Positions 33,808 to 43,708 of a stretch of 64,000 bases of DNA are shown piece by piece. The stretch is from assembly GCF_002102345.1 (NCBI RefSeq), contig NZ_LQPP01000013.1, forward strand, positions 248,001 through 312,000, given 5' to 3'. The stretch is from Mycolicibacterium peregrinum (GTDB lineage: Bacteria > Actinomycetota > Actinomycetes > Mycobacteriales > Mycobacteriaceae). Under the pieces are notes generated by a model. That model saw only the letters and a list, made by a program, of their open reading frames with translations, made no database searches and was not told the origin of the DNA. The position numbers were made by a program, and so were the translations under genes. Numbering within the stretch: the stretch's first letter is position 1; each line of letters starts with the position of its first letter.

Positions 33808-33923
33808 CGTCGCGGTGGGTTCGGTCAGTATTAGCCGAACCTAACCATCAAATTCCATTTGCTGCTAACGTCAACCTGTTTCGTTGCTATCGATAACTGT
33901 TCGTCGACTTCAGGAGTGCCCAA

Positions 33924-34979
33924 ATGTCGGGTTCGGACGAATCTCGGACAATCACAGGCTGGCAAACAGCCTCCAAGTTATATCGGCGACCACCCGGATT
34001 GGGTTGGTTGTTGGCGCTGGCGGCAGTTCCATTGTTGCTGGGGCTGATCGGATGGGGCGGGCTCGACCGCTCACACAAGAACTCCGATCTCAGTCTCCCC
34101 GATGTCAATCCCACGGCGACAATGACGGCTCCGGACGTCAATGCCCCGGACGTCAACGCGCCGAACGTCAATTTGCCCAACCTTTCGTTCGCACCGTTGT
34201 CGATCGCTCGTAACGGCAACGATTTCACCCTCACCGGTGATCTGCCCGATGCGAATGCCAAGGCCTCGCTGCTGGACTGGCTGCGCGGAAAATTCGGTGC
34301 GGACGTCAATCTGATCGACAATCTGAATCTGCGTCCTGGAGTGAGTACTCCCGATGTCGCGGCGCTGGGCAAGGTGTTCGACGCCGCAGCCGAGGGCATT
34401 CCGGATTTCAACTTCAGCGTCGACGGTGACACGTTGACCCTGACCGGTACCGCGCCGTCGGCGCAGGTGCGTGACGCGGTGGAGGCGGCTGCAAAGTCGG
34501 CATGGCCGAACATCAAGCTCGTCAACAACATTCAGGTCGCCGCAGCCCCGGCTGCCCCTGCGCCTCCGGCGCCTGCAGCTCCGGGTGCACCGGGAACCCA
34601 GGGAGGTACGCCCGGACCGTGCGCGGTGCTGCAGGGCGATGTGAGTGCACTGCTGCGCACCCCGATCAACTTCAGCACCGACGGGTTCGTTCTGGCTCCG
34701 GCCTCGCAGCAGTTGTTGTCGCAGGTGGCCGACAAGCTCAAGTCCTGCGCGGGCGCGCAGGTGGCGGTCACTGGTTACACCGACAGCTCGGGCAATGACG
34801 CCATCAACGTCCCGCTGAGCGGTAACCGCGCGAAAGCCGTTGCCGACTATCTGGTTTCGCAGGGCCTGGCGGCCGATCACGTGACGTCGTCGGGCGCGGG
34901 TTCGGCGAATCCGATTGCCAGCAATGACACCCCCGAAGGCAAGGCGCAGAACCGCCGCGTCGAGATCACGGTCAACTAG
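33924..34979 (+). CDS. arfA: ArfA/OmpATb peptidoglycan-binding protein
   Basis: A 351-residue protein homologous to Rv0899 (ArfA, OmpATb). It has a short cytoplasmic N-terminus and one membrane helix at residues 28-46 (LGWLLALAAVPLLLGLIGW), then two BON-type domains (about 90-155 and 165-210). A Pro/Ala linker leads to a C-terminal OmpA-like domain (about 240-351) with the peptidoglycan-binding signature VTGYTDSSGNDAINVPLSGNRAKAVADYL. Cys233 and Cys275 are 42 residues apart, as in the disulfide of the M. tuberculosis protein. AGGAG precedes the ATG. It is the first gene of arfABC, linked to ammonia release and acid adaptation. The PDVNAPDVNAPNVN stretch is a small tandem repeat in the linker. 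Confidence 0.95.
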   Translation: MSGSDESRTITGWQTASKLYRRPPGLGWLLALAAVPLLLGLIGWGGLDRSHKNSDLSLPDVNPTATMTAPDVNAPDVNAPNVNLPNLSFAPLSIARNGNDFTLTGDLPDANAKASLLDWLRGKFGADVNLIDNLNLRPGVSTPDVAALGKVFDAAAEGIPDFNFSVDGDTLTLTGTAPSAQVRDAVEAAAKSAWPNIKLVNNIQVAAAPAAPAPPAPAAPGAPGTQGGTPGPCAVLQGDVSALLRTPINFSTDGFVLAPASQQLLSQVADKLKSCAGAQVAVTGYTDSSGNDAINVPLSGNRAKAVADYLVSQGLAADHVTSSGAGSANPIASNDTPEGKAQNRRVEITVN

Positions 34980-34990
34980 GGAGATTCGAC

Positions 34991-35146
34991 ATGGACTTCG
35001 TAATCCAATGGTTGTGGTATCTGCTCGCGTTCGTGGTGGGGTCGCTGGTGGCCTGGCTGATCTCAGTCGTGACCGTCAAGCCCACCAGTGAGGAAGAGGC
35101 GTTCGCCGAACTTCCCGGCTCTCGCGAGATCGGAGCACGACGATGA
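34991..35146 (+). CDS. arfB: ArfB small membrane protein
   Basis: A 51-residue single-pass membrane protein. The sequence starts [20 protein letters not shown], and a basic and acidic C-terminal tail ends in EIGARR. Length and N-terminus match ArfB (Rv0900), the middle gene of the arf operon. It begins 11 bases after arfA, with GGGAG close to the start, and its stop overlaps the arfC ATG by four bases. It is a real gene despite its size; its role with ArfA and ArfC is known only genetically. Confidence 0.92.
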   Translation: MDFVIQWLWYLLAFVVGSLVAWLISVVTVKPTSEEEAFAELPGSREIGARR

Positions 35147-35769
35147 GCGACGTGAACTGGTGGTTGATGGCCCTGGCCTTCGTGCTCGGGCTGGTATTGA
35201 CGCTGGCGCTGACCCTGCGTCGGGTCAAGCGGGAGGTGCCGGTGTACGGCGCCCTCGGCCGACGTCCCGACACCGGGGCCACCGGCGGCGGCACCGCTGC
35301 CAAGGCCGCGGCTACCGGCGGAACTGCGGCTGGTGCAACGGCTGTCACCGATGACGCGACGACCAAGCTGCCCAAGGTCGGTTCGGGAGACGAGCCCACC
35401 ACGAAGCTGCCCAGGGTCACCAGCGCCGGTGCGGCGGCGGCGGGTGCAGCGGCAGCCGGTGCGGCAGGTGCGGCCAAGTTCGCCTCCGGTGGCGGTGCCC
35501 ACGAGGCCGACGAGGACGCGGCGGCCGGTGATGATGTCAAGGTGGTCGAGGCGACGCCGTATGGCGAGGGTTCGGTCCGGGTGTCGGGTGCGGGAACGCC
35601 GACGGGCTATCTGATCAAGGGCAACGAGGATTCGATGCTCTATCACTCGCCGGAGAGCCCGTCCTACTCGGTGACCATCGCCGAGATCTGGTTCGCCGAC
35701 GTGGAATCCGCCGAGAAGGCCGGCTTCAACCGGTGGGACAGCGGTAAGTCCCAGCGCGAGAAGAAGTAA
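35143..35769 (+). CDS. arfC: ArfC membrane protein
   Basis: A 208-residue protein with one N-terminal helix ([21 protein letters not shown], residues 5-25), then a long Gly/Ala/Thr-rich low-complexity stretch containing two similar TTKLPKV/TTKLPRV motifs. A conserved C-terminal segment ([44 protein letters not shown]) resembles a sunset/FAM-like domain seen in several mycobacterial proteins. It corresponds to Rv0901, the last gene of arfABC. It is longer than I recall for the M. tuberculosis protein because of the Ala/Gly repeat. A terminator hairpin follows six bases later. Confidence 0.9.
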   Translation: MSDVNWWLMALAFVLGLVLTLALTLRRVKREVPVYGALGRRPDTGATGGGTAAKAAATGGTAAGATAVTDDATTKLPKVGSGDEPTTKLPRVTSAGAAAAGAAAAGAAGAAKFASGGGAHEADEDAAAGDDVKVVEATPYGEGSVRVSGAGTPTGYLIKGNEDSMLYHSPESPSYSVTIAEIWFADVESAEKAGFNRWDSGKSQREKK

Positions 35770-35774
35770 CACGA

Positions 35775-35819
35775 ACGCAGATCGCCCGCCTCCACGACCG
35801 GAGGCGGGCGTTTCTGCGT
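35775..35819. terminator. Hairpin terminator between arfC and prrB
   Basis: Arms of about 19-20 bases (35775-35793 and 35800-35819) pair around a 6-base loop, with a one-base bulge, and include a GC-rich CGCCCGCCTCC core. It separates the convergent arf and prr operons and likely ends both transcripts. Confidence 0.8.
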
Positions 35820-35832
35820 CTGGGAACCCCTT

Positions 35833-37173
35833 CTAGTGCGGGCCGGGCAGGCGTAACAACAGTCGCGCCCCGCCCAGGGGGCTCGATTCCAGAGTGGCGG
35901 TGCCGCCGTGTAATTCGGCCTGTTGAGCCACGAGCGCCAGGCCGAGACCGGAACCCAACCGCGATGCCGTCGACCCTCGGGAGAAGCGGTCGAACACCAT
36001 TTCGCGTTCCTCCTCGGGCACCCCCACGCCGTCGTCGTCGACGGCGATCTCCACGCCCTCCCGTGAGCTCACCGCCGACAGCTGCACCCGGGTGGCGCCG
36101 CCGTGCTTCACGGCGTTGGCGATCGCGTTGTCCACGGCCAGCCGCAGCCCGGTCGGCAGCCCGATGATGATCACGGTCGGTGACGGCGCCAGCGACACCT
36201 CGAGGTCGGGATAGACCCGCATGGCGTCGTGGGCGGCGCGGTCGAGCAGTTCGGTGATGTCGACGGTGACGTGGTCGTCGGTGGTGGTCAGCTCGCCTTG
36301 CGCGAGCCGCTCCAGGGCGCCGAGGGTGGCCTCGATCCGTGACTGGGTGCGGATGACGTCGCTGACCACTTCCTTGCGCTGGTCGTCGGCGAGGTCGAGG
36401 GTGGACAGAACCTCCAGGTTGGTGCGCATCGCGGTGAGCGGGGTGCGCAGCTCGTGGGCGGACACCGAGGCGAAGTCGCGGGCCGAGGTCAACGCCGCCT
36501 TGGTGCGGTCCTGCTCTTTCCAGATGCGTTGCAGCATGCCGTTGACGGCGTCGGCGATCTCGACGGCCTCGCTGGCGCCGCGAACTTGGACGTCGGGGGC
36601 CTCGTCGCCGGCCTCGATCTCACGGGTCTGTTCGGCCAGCCGTTTGAGCGGTCGGACCGCGAATGCGGCCAGCACCCAGCCCAGCACGGTGGCGGCGCCG
36701 ACGGCGAACACGCAGATGATGAGCACTCGGCGATGCAGGTTGTTGGTGTCGGCGATGGTGGCGTCGTAGGTCGCGCCGACGGCCACCCACATCGGGCCTG
36801 GGGCGGGGATCTGCACCGTGCGGACCCGCCAGCGCACCCCGTCGATGTAGGTGTCGGCGTAGCCGTCGGGCAGCTCGGGCAGAACCACGTTCGAGTTCGA
36901 CGAGACGTTTCCGGCCTGGCGCACGGTGATCACCGCGTCCTGATCGCTGGGGGAGCGGGGGATCTCGCCGAGCCCGCGGGGCAGGAAGGGGATGGCGAAG
37001 CCGGCGGCCTCGTCGAGCCGCCGGTCCAACCGTTCCTTGCGGTCGTTGGTGATGCCGACCCACACGATGGTGCCGACGATGACGACGACGATGGCCGCGC
37101 CGATGGCTGTGGCGAACGCGACCCGGGTCCGCAGCGAGGGGGTGCGGCGGAAGATCCGGGTCAGCGGTCTCAT
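35833..37173 (-). CDS. prrB: Sensor histidine kinase PrrB
   Basis: A 446-residue membrane histidine kinase. Two helices (about 18-40 and 150-172) flank an extracytoplasmic sensor region of about 110 residues, followed by a HAMP domain and the phospho-acceptor site His240 in SVSAHELRTPL. The ATP-binding domain has an N box (VDNAIANAVKHGG), D box (VDDDGVG) and G box (SGLGLALV). It is cotranscribed with PrrA 12 bases upstream. In M. tuberculosis PrrAB is an essential two-component system for early intracellular growth and ATP and respiratory control. The sequence is closely matched to Rv0902c. Confidence 0.96.
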   Translation of the reverse strand: MRPLTRIFRRTPSLRTRVAFATAIGAAIVVVIVGTIVWVGITNDRKERLDRRLDEAAGFAIPFLPRGLGEIPRSPSDQDAVITVRQAGNVSSNSNVVLPELPDGYADTYIDGVRWRVRTVQIPAPGPMWVAVGATYDATIADTNNLHRRVLIICVFAVGAATVLGWVLAAFAVRPLKRLAEQTREIEAGDEAPDVQVRGASEAVEIADAVNGMLQRIWKEQDRTKAALTSARDFASVSAHELRTPLTAMRTNLEVLSTLDLADDQRKEVVSDVIRTQSRIEATLGALERLAQGELTTTDDHVTVDITELLDRAAHDAMRVYPDLEVSLAPSPTVIIIGLPTGLRLAVDNAIANAVKHGGATRVQLSAVSSREGVEIAVDDDGVGVPEEEREMVFDRFSRGSTASRLGSGLGLALVAQQAELHGGTATLESSPLGGARLLLRLPGPH

Positions 37174-37185
37174 GATTACCCGGGG

Positions 37186-37905
37186 CTACTGGGTCCTGAG
37201 CACGAAACCGACGCCGCGGACGGTGTGCAGCAGCCGGGGCGCGCCCCCGGCTTCGAGTTTGCGGCGTAGGTACCCGATGAACACGTCGACGACGTTGGTG
37301 TCGGCGGCGAAGTCGTAGCCCCAGACGAGTTCCAGCAACTGGGCCCGGGACAGCACTGCGGTCTTGTGTTCGGCCAGGACGGCCAGGAGGTCGAACTCGC
37401 GTTTGGTCAGGTCCACGTCCACACCGTTGACCCGGGCGCGCCGGCCCGGGATGTCGACCTCGAGTGGGCCGACCTGGATGGTCTCGGACGAGAAGGTGGC
37501 CGAGGCGCCGCGCCGGCGTAGCAGGGCCTTGACGCGGGCGACCAGCTCTTGCAGGACGAACGGTTTGACCAGGTAGTCATCGGCGCCGGCTTCGAGGCCG
37601 GCGACGCGGTCGTCGACGCTGCTGCGGGCCGAGAGGACGCAGACGGGCACGTCGTTGTCCATCGCGCGCAGTGCGGTCACCACGCTCACACCGTCGAGCA
37701 CGGGCATGTTGATGTCGAGCACGATCGCGTCGGGTCGGGTCTCGGTGGCGCTGCGCAGCGCCTCGGCCCCGTCCACGGCCGTCGATACGGTGAACCCGGA
37801 CAGTCGCAGCCCGCGTTCCAGCGAGGCGAGCACGTCGGGGTCGTCGTCTACGACGAGGACCCGGGGCGAAGCTGTGCCACCGGTAGCGCTATCCATGCCC
37901 GCCAT
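37186..37905 (-). CDS. prrA: Response regulator PrrA
   Basis: An OmpR-type response regulator, 239 residues from the ATG at 37905, or 236 from the ATG at 37896; I take the longer because it matches the MGGMD-type N-terminus of the M. tuberculosis protein. The receiver domain has acidic DDD near residue 20, phospho-acceptor Asp64 in [12 protein letters not shown] and Lys in YLVKPF. The C-terminal winged-helix DNA-binding domain has the usual [26 protein letters not shown] and [12 protein letters not shown]. The gene precedes prrB on the minus strand. A longer open frame to 38649 overlaps the ABC transporter and is not real. Confidence 0.96.
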   Translation of the reverse strand: MAGMDSATGGTASPRVLVVDDDPDVLASLERGLRLSGFTVSTAVDGAEALRSATETRPDAIVLDINMPVLDGVSVVTALRAMDNDVPVCVLSARSSVDDRVAGLEAGADDYLVKPFVLQELVARVKALLRRRGASATFSSETIQVGPLEVDIPGRRARVNGVDVDLTKREFDLLAVLAEHKTAVLSRAQLLELVWGYDFAADTNVVDVFIGYLRRKLEAGGAPRLLHTVRGVGFVLRTQ

Positions 37906-38002
37906 CTTGCCCGATGAAGTACGACCAATCGCGCAGGCTCCCAGGGAAGGCCCCGGGGATGTTTTTGACCTCAACATTTGTTCAGGTTTTACGGTGATGC
38001 CT

Positions 38003-39895
38003 ATGAGTATGGAAACAGTGGCCAGACAGGCGCTGTATCGGCAGACGCATGCCCGCGAGGGTGACCTGCGAGCACTGGCCGACCGGAGGTTGTTGTCCCG
38101 GATCTGGCGGTTCGCTGCACGCCACCACCGCAGGTTGGGCTGGTTCGTCGCGATCAGTGTGGTCAGTGCGCTGCTGACGGTGACGACGCCGGTCTTGGCC
38201 GGCCGTGTGGTGGACGCGATCACGCAGGGCGGCCCGGCGTCGACGGTGGTGCTGCTGGCCGGCACCATCGCCGCGATCGCCGTCGCCGAGGCCGCGGTGG
38301 CTCTGTTGACCAGGTGGTTGTCGTCGAACATCGGCGAGGGGCTGATCCTGGATCTGCGCACCGCGGTGTTCGACCATGTGCAACGGATGCCGGTGGCGTT
38401 CTTCACCCGCACCCGCACGGGAGCCCTGGTGAGCCGGTTGGGCAACGACGTGATCGGGGCGCAGCGCGCGTTCTCCGACACCCTCTCCGGCATCGTCGCG
38501 AACTTGGTGACACTGACGCTGACGCTGGTGGTGATGCTCAGCATCTCGTGGCAGATCACGCTGCTGTCGTTGGCCCTGCTGCCGTTGTTCGTGCTGCCCG
38601 CGCGTCGGATCGGCACCCGGATGGCCGGGCTGTCCCGTGAGGCGGCCACTCACAACGCCACGATGAACACCCAGATGACCGAGCGGTTCTCCGCTCCGGG
38701 TGCCACCCTGGTCAAACTGTTCGGCAGCCCGGAACGTGAGTCCGACGAGTTCGCGGTGCGCGCCGACCGGGTGCGTGACATCGGGGTGCGCACGGCGATG
38801 CTGCAGTCGACGTTCATGAACTCGCTGACCCTGATGTCGGCGCTGGCGCTCGCCCTGGTCTACGGGCTGGGTGGGGTACTGGCGATCGGCGGGCAGCTGC
38901 AGGCCGGGGCGGTCGTGTCGCTGGCGCTGCTGCTGACGCGGCTGTATGCACCGCTCACCGCGCTGGCCAATGCACGGGTCGAGATTGCCAGTGCGCTGGT
39001 GTCGTTCGAGCGGGTCTTCGAGGTGCTCGATCTGGTGCCGTTGATCGCCGAGAAGCCGGATGCGGTGGCCGTGCCAGGCCAAAAAGCAGGGCTGCCGGTC
39101 TCGATCGAATTCCACGACGTCCACTTCTCGTATCCCTCGGCGGACAAGGTGTCGCTGGCCTCGCTGGAGGAGGTCGCCTCCCTGGACGACCGTGGTGGGG
39201 ACGAGGTGCTGCACGGTATTTCGTTCACCGCGGAGCCCGGGCAGATGGTGGCGCTGGTCGGTTCGTCGGGCGCGGGCAAGTCGACCATCGCGTCGCTGCT
39301 GGCCCGGCTCTACGACGTCGACTCCGGATCCATCACGCTGAACGGCACCGATGTGCGCGACGTGACGTTCGCGTCGCTCAAGGACACCGTCGGCATGGTG
39401 ACCCAGGACGGGCATCTGTTCCACGAGTCGATCCGGTCGAACCTGCTGCTGGCCGCGCCGTCGGCCGGCGAGGACGAATTGTGGGACGCACTGCGCCGGG
39501 CCCGGCTCGACGATGTGGTCGCGGCGATGCCCGACGGCTTGGACACGGTTGTCGGTGAGCGCGGATACCGTCTGTCCGGAGGACAGCGGCAGCGGTTGAC
39601 CATCGCGCGGCTGCTGTTGGGACGATCCCGGGTGGTGGTGCTCGATGAGGCGACGGCGTCGCTGGACTCGGCCTCGGAGGCCGCCGTGCAGCAGGCACTG
39701 GCCGAGGCACTGGATGGGCGGACGTCCATCGTCATCGCGCACCGGCTGTCCACCGTCCGGGCCGCCGATCTCATCCTGGTCATCGAGGACGGGCGCATCG
39801 TCGAACGCGGCACCCACCGCGATCTGCTGGCCCGTGCCGGCCGATACGCCGAGCTGTACGACACGCAGTTCTCCGAGGAGGTTCCCGCTGCGTGA
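38003..39895 (+). CDS. ABC exporter (fused permease-ATPase), canonical
   Basis: A 630-residue type IV ABC half-transporter. Six membrane helices occupy about residues 30-320, and the nucleotide-binding domain is C-terminal. Walker A is GSSGAGKS (Lys426), the signature is LSGGQ, and Walker B is VVVLDEA with the catalytic Glu549, followed by an H-loop His in IAHRLST. The region before Walker A contains an unusual acidic insert ([16 protein letters not shown]). Several ATGs lie near the start; I chose 38003 because TACGGT at 37990 would place a leaderless transcript there, but 37997 is possible. All sites are intact, so it probably works as a homodimer. Substrate is unknown. Confidence 0.9.
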   Translation: MSMETVARQALYRQTHAREGDLRALADRRLLSRIWRFAARHHRRLGWFVAISVVSALLTVTTPVLAGRVVDAITQGGPASTVVLLAGTIAAIAVAEAAVALLTRWLSSNIGEGLILDLRTAVFDHVQRMPVAFFTRTRTGALVSRLGNDVIGAQRAFSDTLSGIVANLVTLTLTLVVMLSISWQITLLSLALLPLFVLPARRIGTRMAGLSREAATHNATMNTQMTERFSAPGATLVKLFGSPERESDEFAVRADRVRDIGVRTAMLQSTFMNSLTLMSALALALVYGLGGVLAIGGQLQAGAVVSLALLLTRLYAPLTALANARVEIASALVSFERVFEVLDLVPLIAEKPDAVAVPGQKAGLPVSIEFHDVHFSYPSADKVSLASLEEVASLDDRGGDEVLHGISFTAEPGQMVALVGSSGAGKSTIASLLARLYDVDSGSITLNGTDVRDVTFASLKDTVGMVTQDGHLFHESIRSNLLLAAPSAGEDELWDALRRARLDDVVAAMPDGLDTVVGERGYRLSGGQRQRLTIARLLLGRSRVVVLDEATASLDSASEAAVQQALAEALDGRTSIVIAHRLSTVRAADLILVIEDGRIVERGTHRDLLARAGRYAELYDTQFSEEVPAA

Positions 39896-39931
39896 GGTTA
39901 TTCGTTTGCCCCTGATGGGAAGATTGATTCA

Positions 39932-41857
39932 GTGAGCCAACCCGCGATCGCCCCATCTCCGAAGCGGATCCGGACCAGTTCAGATCTGTGGCGGCTGTTG
40001 CCCTACCTGTTGCCATACCGGGCCCGTTGGATCGTGATGGTCGTGGTCGCGGTGGTCAGCCTGGCTGCCACGGTGGCGATTCCGCTGATGACCAAGGCCG
40101 TGATCGACGGCCCGGTCCGTCACCAGGATCAACACGGGCTGTGGGTGCTCGGTTCCGCCGCCGTCGCGGTCGGAATCTCCGAGGCGGTGCTGTGGTTCAT
40201 CCGGCGCTGGATGGTCGCCCGCGCGACCATGGGCGTCGAGGCCGACATCCGCAAGGATCTCTACGCCCGGCTGCAGATTCTGCCGATGAGTTTCCACAGC
40301 CGCTGGCAGTCGGGGCAGCTGCTGTCGCGGGTGATGAACGACCTGTCCACGATCCGGCGGTTCCTGTCCTTCGGGCTGGTGTTCCTGATCCTCAACGCCC
40401 TGCAGATCGTGGTGGTCACGTCGATCCTGCTGGCCATGTACTGGCCGCTCGGGGTGGTGGTGTTGGTGTCCATCGTGCCGATCACGCTGACCGTGCTGCA
40501 TTTCGAGCGGGAGTACACCCGGTTGTCGCGGCTCGCGCAGGACCAGACCGGTCACGTGGCAACTCATGTCGAGGAGGCCGCGCTCGGGCTGCGGGTGGTC
40601 AAGGCGTTCGGCCGTGAGGATTACGTGTTCGACCGGTTCGATGAGCAGGCCACGCAGTTGTACGACACCCAGTTCGCGCGGGTGACGGTGTCGGCGAAGT
40701 TCTGGACGCTGCTTGAGGTCATCCCCAACCTCACCCTGATCGTGGTGCTGGGTTTCGGTGCGTACGCGGCGGGCCACGGCCACGTCACGATGGGCACCCT
40801 GGTCGCGTTCATCACGATGATGCTGTCGCTGGTGTGGCCCATCGCATCGCTGGGCTTTCTGCTGTCGATGACGCAGGAGTCGTTCACCGCGGCCAACCGG
40901 ATCGCCGAGATCTTCGATGCCCCGGTCGATATCGTCGACGGCCCGGTTTCGCAGCCGCCGCGCGGTGGCCGACTGGAGCTGCGTGACGTGGGCTTCAAGT
41001 TTCCCGATGGTGAAGACAGAGTGGCGCCGTCCGGCGAGCCGGACAATTGGGCACTGCGCCATGTCGATGCGGTGGTGGAACCGGGGCAGACGCTGGCGCT
41101 CGTCGGCGCGACCGGATCGGGCAAATCGGTACTGGCCGCGTTGTTCTCGCGGCTCTATGACGTCACCGAAGGTCAGATCATGATCGACGGCCGCGATATC
41201 CGGGAGCTGAGCCTGCAGGCGCTGCGGGAGACGGTGGCCACGGCGTTCGAGGATCCGACACTCTTCTCGATGTCGGTGGCCGAGAACCTACGCCTCGGCC
41301 GAGCAGATGCCACCGATGAGCAGCTGGCGCAGGCTGTCGAGATCGCGGCGGCGCAGTTCGTCTATGACCTGCCGTTCGGCCTGGACACCCGGATCGGCGA
41401 GCAGGGCATGAGCCTGTCGGGTGGTCAGCGCCAACGTCTTTCGCTGGCCCGGGCCATTCTTGCCGCACCCAAGATCCTCGTGCTCGACGACACGTTGTCG
41501 GCCCTGGACGTGCACACCGAGGCCGTCGTGACCGAAGCGCTGGGCCGGGTGCTGCGCGGGGTGACGGGCATCATCGTCGCGCACCGCGCGTCGACCGTGC
41601 TGCTGGCCGACAAGGTGGCGCTGCTGCAGGAGGGCACCATCACCCACATCGGCACCCACACCCAATTGCTCGCGCAGGTACCGCAATACCGTTACCTGCT
41701 GGCCGCCGATGACCAACTCGACGACGCGTGTGAGCGCAGTTGCGAATGGGAGGACGAAGAGGAGTTGGGCCGGCTGCAGCGCGGGCACGATGAACGCACG
41801 GCCATCGACGAAGTGGGCGAACCACCGCGTTTCGGTGCGGAGGTGCAGCGCCGATGA
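39932..41857 (+). CDS. ABC exporter subunit with Asp in place of the catalytic Glu
   Basis: A 641-residue fused permease-ATPase. Six helices occupy about residues 25-310. Walker A is GATGSGKS (Lys398), the signature is LSGGQ (from about residue 495), but Walker B reads ILVLDDT: the catalytic Glu is replaced by Asp520. The C-terminal extension after residue 600 is rich in acidic residues (CEWEDEEELGRLQRG). The stop overlaps the next gene by four bases, so the two are made together. The Glu to Asp change is the mark of the degenerate half of a heterodimeric exporter. Substrate is unknown. Confidence 0.9.
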   Translation: MSQPAIAPSPKRIRTSSDLWRLLPYLLPYRARWIVMVVVAVVSLAATVAIPLMTKAVIDGPVRHQDQHGLWVLGSAAVAVGISEAVLWFIRRWMVARATMGVEADIRKDLYARLQILPMSFHSRWQSGQLLSRVMNDLSTIRRFLSFGLVFLILNALQIVVVTSILLAMYWPLGVVVLVSIVPITLTVLHFEREYTRLSRLAQDQTGHVATHVEEAALGLRVVKAFGREDYVFDRFDEQATQLYDTQFARVTVSAKFWTLLEVIPNLTLIVVLGFGAYAAGHGHVTMGTLVAFITMMLSLVWPIASLGFLLSMTQESFTAANRIAEIFDAPVDIVDGPVSQPPRGGRLELRDVGFKFPDGEDRVAPSGEPDNWALRHVDAVVEPGQTLALVGATGSGKSVLAALFSRLYDVTEGQIMIDGRDIRELSLQALRETVATAFEDPTLFSMSVAENLRLGRADATDEQLAQAVEIAAAQFVYDLPFGLDTRIGEQGMSLSGGQRQRLSLARAILAAPKILVLDDTLSALDVHTEAVVTEALGRVLRGVTGIIVAHRASTVLLADKVALLQEGTITHIGTHTQLLAQVPQYRYLLAADDQLDDACERSCEWEDEEELGRLQRGHDERTAIDEVGEPPRFGAEVQRR

Positions 41858-43698
41858 CGACTACCGAGTGGCGCGGACAGGTCACCGATGACGACGATCA
41901 AGCCGGCAGTTCCGGCACGTCCAACCTCCCGATCGACGAAAGCGTGCCCCGGCGCCGTGAGGCCCGTGAGCTCCTTCTGTCACTGCTGCGGCCCTACCGT
42001 TGGACGGTCGCGGTGCTGGCCCTGGTGGTCATCGTGGAAAACGCTGCCCGGCTGTCGGTTCCGATCCTGGTGCAGCGCGGCATCGACCACGGAATCCCGC
42101 CGATCCTCGAGGGCGGTCCGGCCCGCGAGTTGATGTTCATCGTCGGCACGCTGTGCGTGGTGGTGATCGTGCAGGCGGTCAGCCGGATGTTCTTCCTGCG
42201 GCGCTCCGGCCGCATCGGTCAACGGGTGCTGCTGGAGTTGCGCCGCCGGGTGTTCCGCCATTTCGGCAGGCTCGATGTGGCGTTCCACGACCGCTACACC
42301 TCGGGCCGGGTCGTCAGCCGGTCCACCAACGACGTCGAAGCCATCCAGGACATGCTGGAAACGGGCTTCGACAGCCTGATCACCGCGGTGCTGACACTGT
42401 TCGGCACAGCGGTTCTGCTGGTGGCGCTCGATTGGCGGCTGGGTCTGATGTGCCTGGCGGCGTTCCCGATCCTGGTCGCCCTGGTGTGGTGGTTCCGCAA
42501 CGAATCGGGCAAGACCTACCGGTTGGTGCGCGAGAGCGCGGCCCTGGTGATCGTGCAATTCGTCGAGACGATGACGGGTATCAAGGCCGTGCAGGCCTTT
42601 CGGCGCGAGCCGCGCAACCAGGAGATCTTCGACGACGTCGCCGACGAGTACCGGGCGATCAACGAGAAGACCTTCAAGCTGCTGGCGGTCTTCATGCCCG
42701 GGGTCAAGCTGGTCGGCAACCTGACGACCGGTGTGGTGCTGCTCTACGGCGGCTATCGCGTGCTGCACGGTGAGATGACCATCGGCACGCTGACCGCGTT
42801 CCTGCTGTACCTGCGGATGTTCTTCGAGCCGATGCAGGAGATCTCGCAGTTCTTCAACACCTTCCAGTCGGCGTCCTCGGCGTTGGAGAAGCTGGCAGGG
42901 GTGCTGGCGCAGAAGCCCGCGATCGCGGATCCGGCGCAGCCGGTCTCCCTGTCGGAGCCCAAGGGCGACATCGGGTTTCACGATGTGCGATTCGAGTACG
43001 CGCCCGGCCGGCCGGTGTTGCCCGGGCTTGAGCTCGCGGTCCCTGCCGGGCAGACCGTGGCGCTGGTGGGCACCACCGGGGCGGGCAAGACCACCATCGC
43101 CAAGTTGATCGCCCGGTTCTACGACCCGACTGCCGGTTCGGTGACGCTCGACGGTGTGGACCTGCGTGAGCTGGCCCAGTCCGAACTGCGCCGGCATGTC
43201 GTGATGGTCACCCAGGAGAACTTCATGTTCTCCGGGACGGTCGCCGACAACATCCGGTTCGGGCGGCCCGAGGCCACCGACGCGCAGGTTCGGGAGGCGG
43301 CCGCGGCGGTCGGTGCGGACCGCTTCATCGACGCGCTGCCCGACGGGCATGACACCGACGTGGCGAAGCGTGGTGGCCGGCTTTCGGCGGGCCAGCGTCA
43401 GCTGGTGGCGTTCGCCCGGGCGTTCCTGGCCGACCCGGCGGTGCTGATCCTGGACGAGGCGACGTCCTCACTGGACATCCCGAGCGAACGAATGGTGCAG
43501 CGCGCGTTGGAAACCGTGCTGGCCGATCGCACCGCCCTGGTGATCGCGCACCGGCTGTCCACGGTGCAGATCGCCGACCGGGTGCTGGTGCTCGAGCACG
43601 GCCGCATCATCGAGGACGGCGCACCGGCGGAGCTGATCGGCCGGTCCGACGGGGCGTACGCGGCGCTGCATCGGGCCTGGGTGGATTCCCTGGCTTGA
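41854..43698 (+). CDS. ABC exporter subunit, catalytic partner
   Basis: A 614-residue fused permease-ATPase. The membrane domain is residues about 45-330 with six helices. Walker A is GTTGAGKT (Lys412), the signature is LSAGQ (residues 510-514) rather than LSGGQ, and Walker B is VLILDEA with Glu535. Pairing its altered signature with the Asp-containing Walker B of the upstream subunit would give one degenerate and one normal ATP site, the arrangement known for heterodimeric exporters such as TM287/TM288. It is translationally coupled to that subunit by a four-base overlap. Substrate is unknown; the pair lies next to a third, homodimeric-type exporter. Confidence 0.9.
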   Translation: MTTTEWRGQVTDDDDQAGSSGTSNLPIDESVPRRREARELLLSLLRPYRWTVAVLALVVIVENAARLSVPILVQRGIDHGIPPILEGGPARELMFIVGTLCVVVIVQAVSRMFFLRRSGRIGQRVLLELRRRVFRHFGRLDVAFHDRYTSGRVVSRSTNDVEAIQDMLETGFDSLITAVLTLFGTAVLLVALDWRLGLMCLAAFPILVALVWWFRNESGKTYRLVRESAALVIVQFVETMTGIKAVQAFRREPRNQEIFDDVADEYRAINEKTFKLLAVFMPGVKLVGNLTTGVVLLYGGYRVLHGEMTIGTLTAFLLYLRMFFEPMQEISQFFNTFQSASSALEKLAGVLAQKPAIADPAQPVSLSEPKGDIGFHDVRFEYAPGRPVLPGLELAVPAGQTVALVGTTGAGKTTIAKLIARFYDPTAGSVTLDGVDLRELAQSELRRHVVMVTQENFMFSGTVADNIRFGRPEATDAQVREAAAAVGADRFIDALPDGHDTDVAKRGGRLSAGQRQLVAFARAFLADPAVLILDEATSSLDIPSERMVQRALETVLADRTALVIAHRLSTVQIADRVLVLEHGRIIEDGAPAELIGRSDGAYAALHRAWVDSLA

Positions 43699-43708
43699 GC
43701 CGTCCGGC

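Noticed and set aside
33808..33850. Inverted repeat GGTTCGG/CCGAACC after the FKBP gene as a terminator
   Set aside because: Only seven-base arms with a nine-base loop and no U-tract; too weak to call.
37982..39817. A 611-codon minus-strand frame over the first ABC exporter
   Set aside because: Dominated by Arg, Gln, His and Gly; the plus-strand frame has all ABC motifs.
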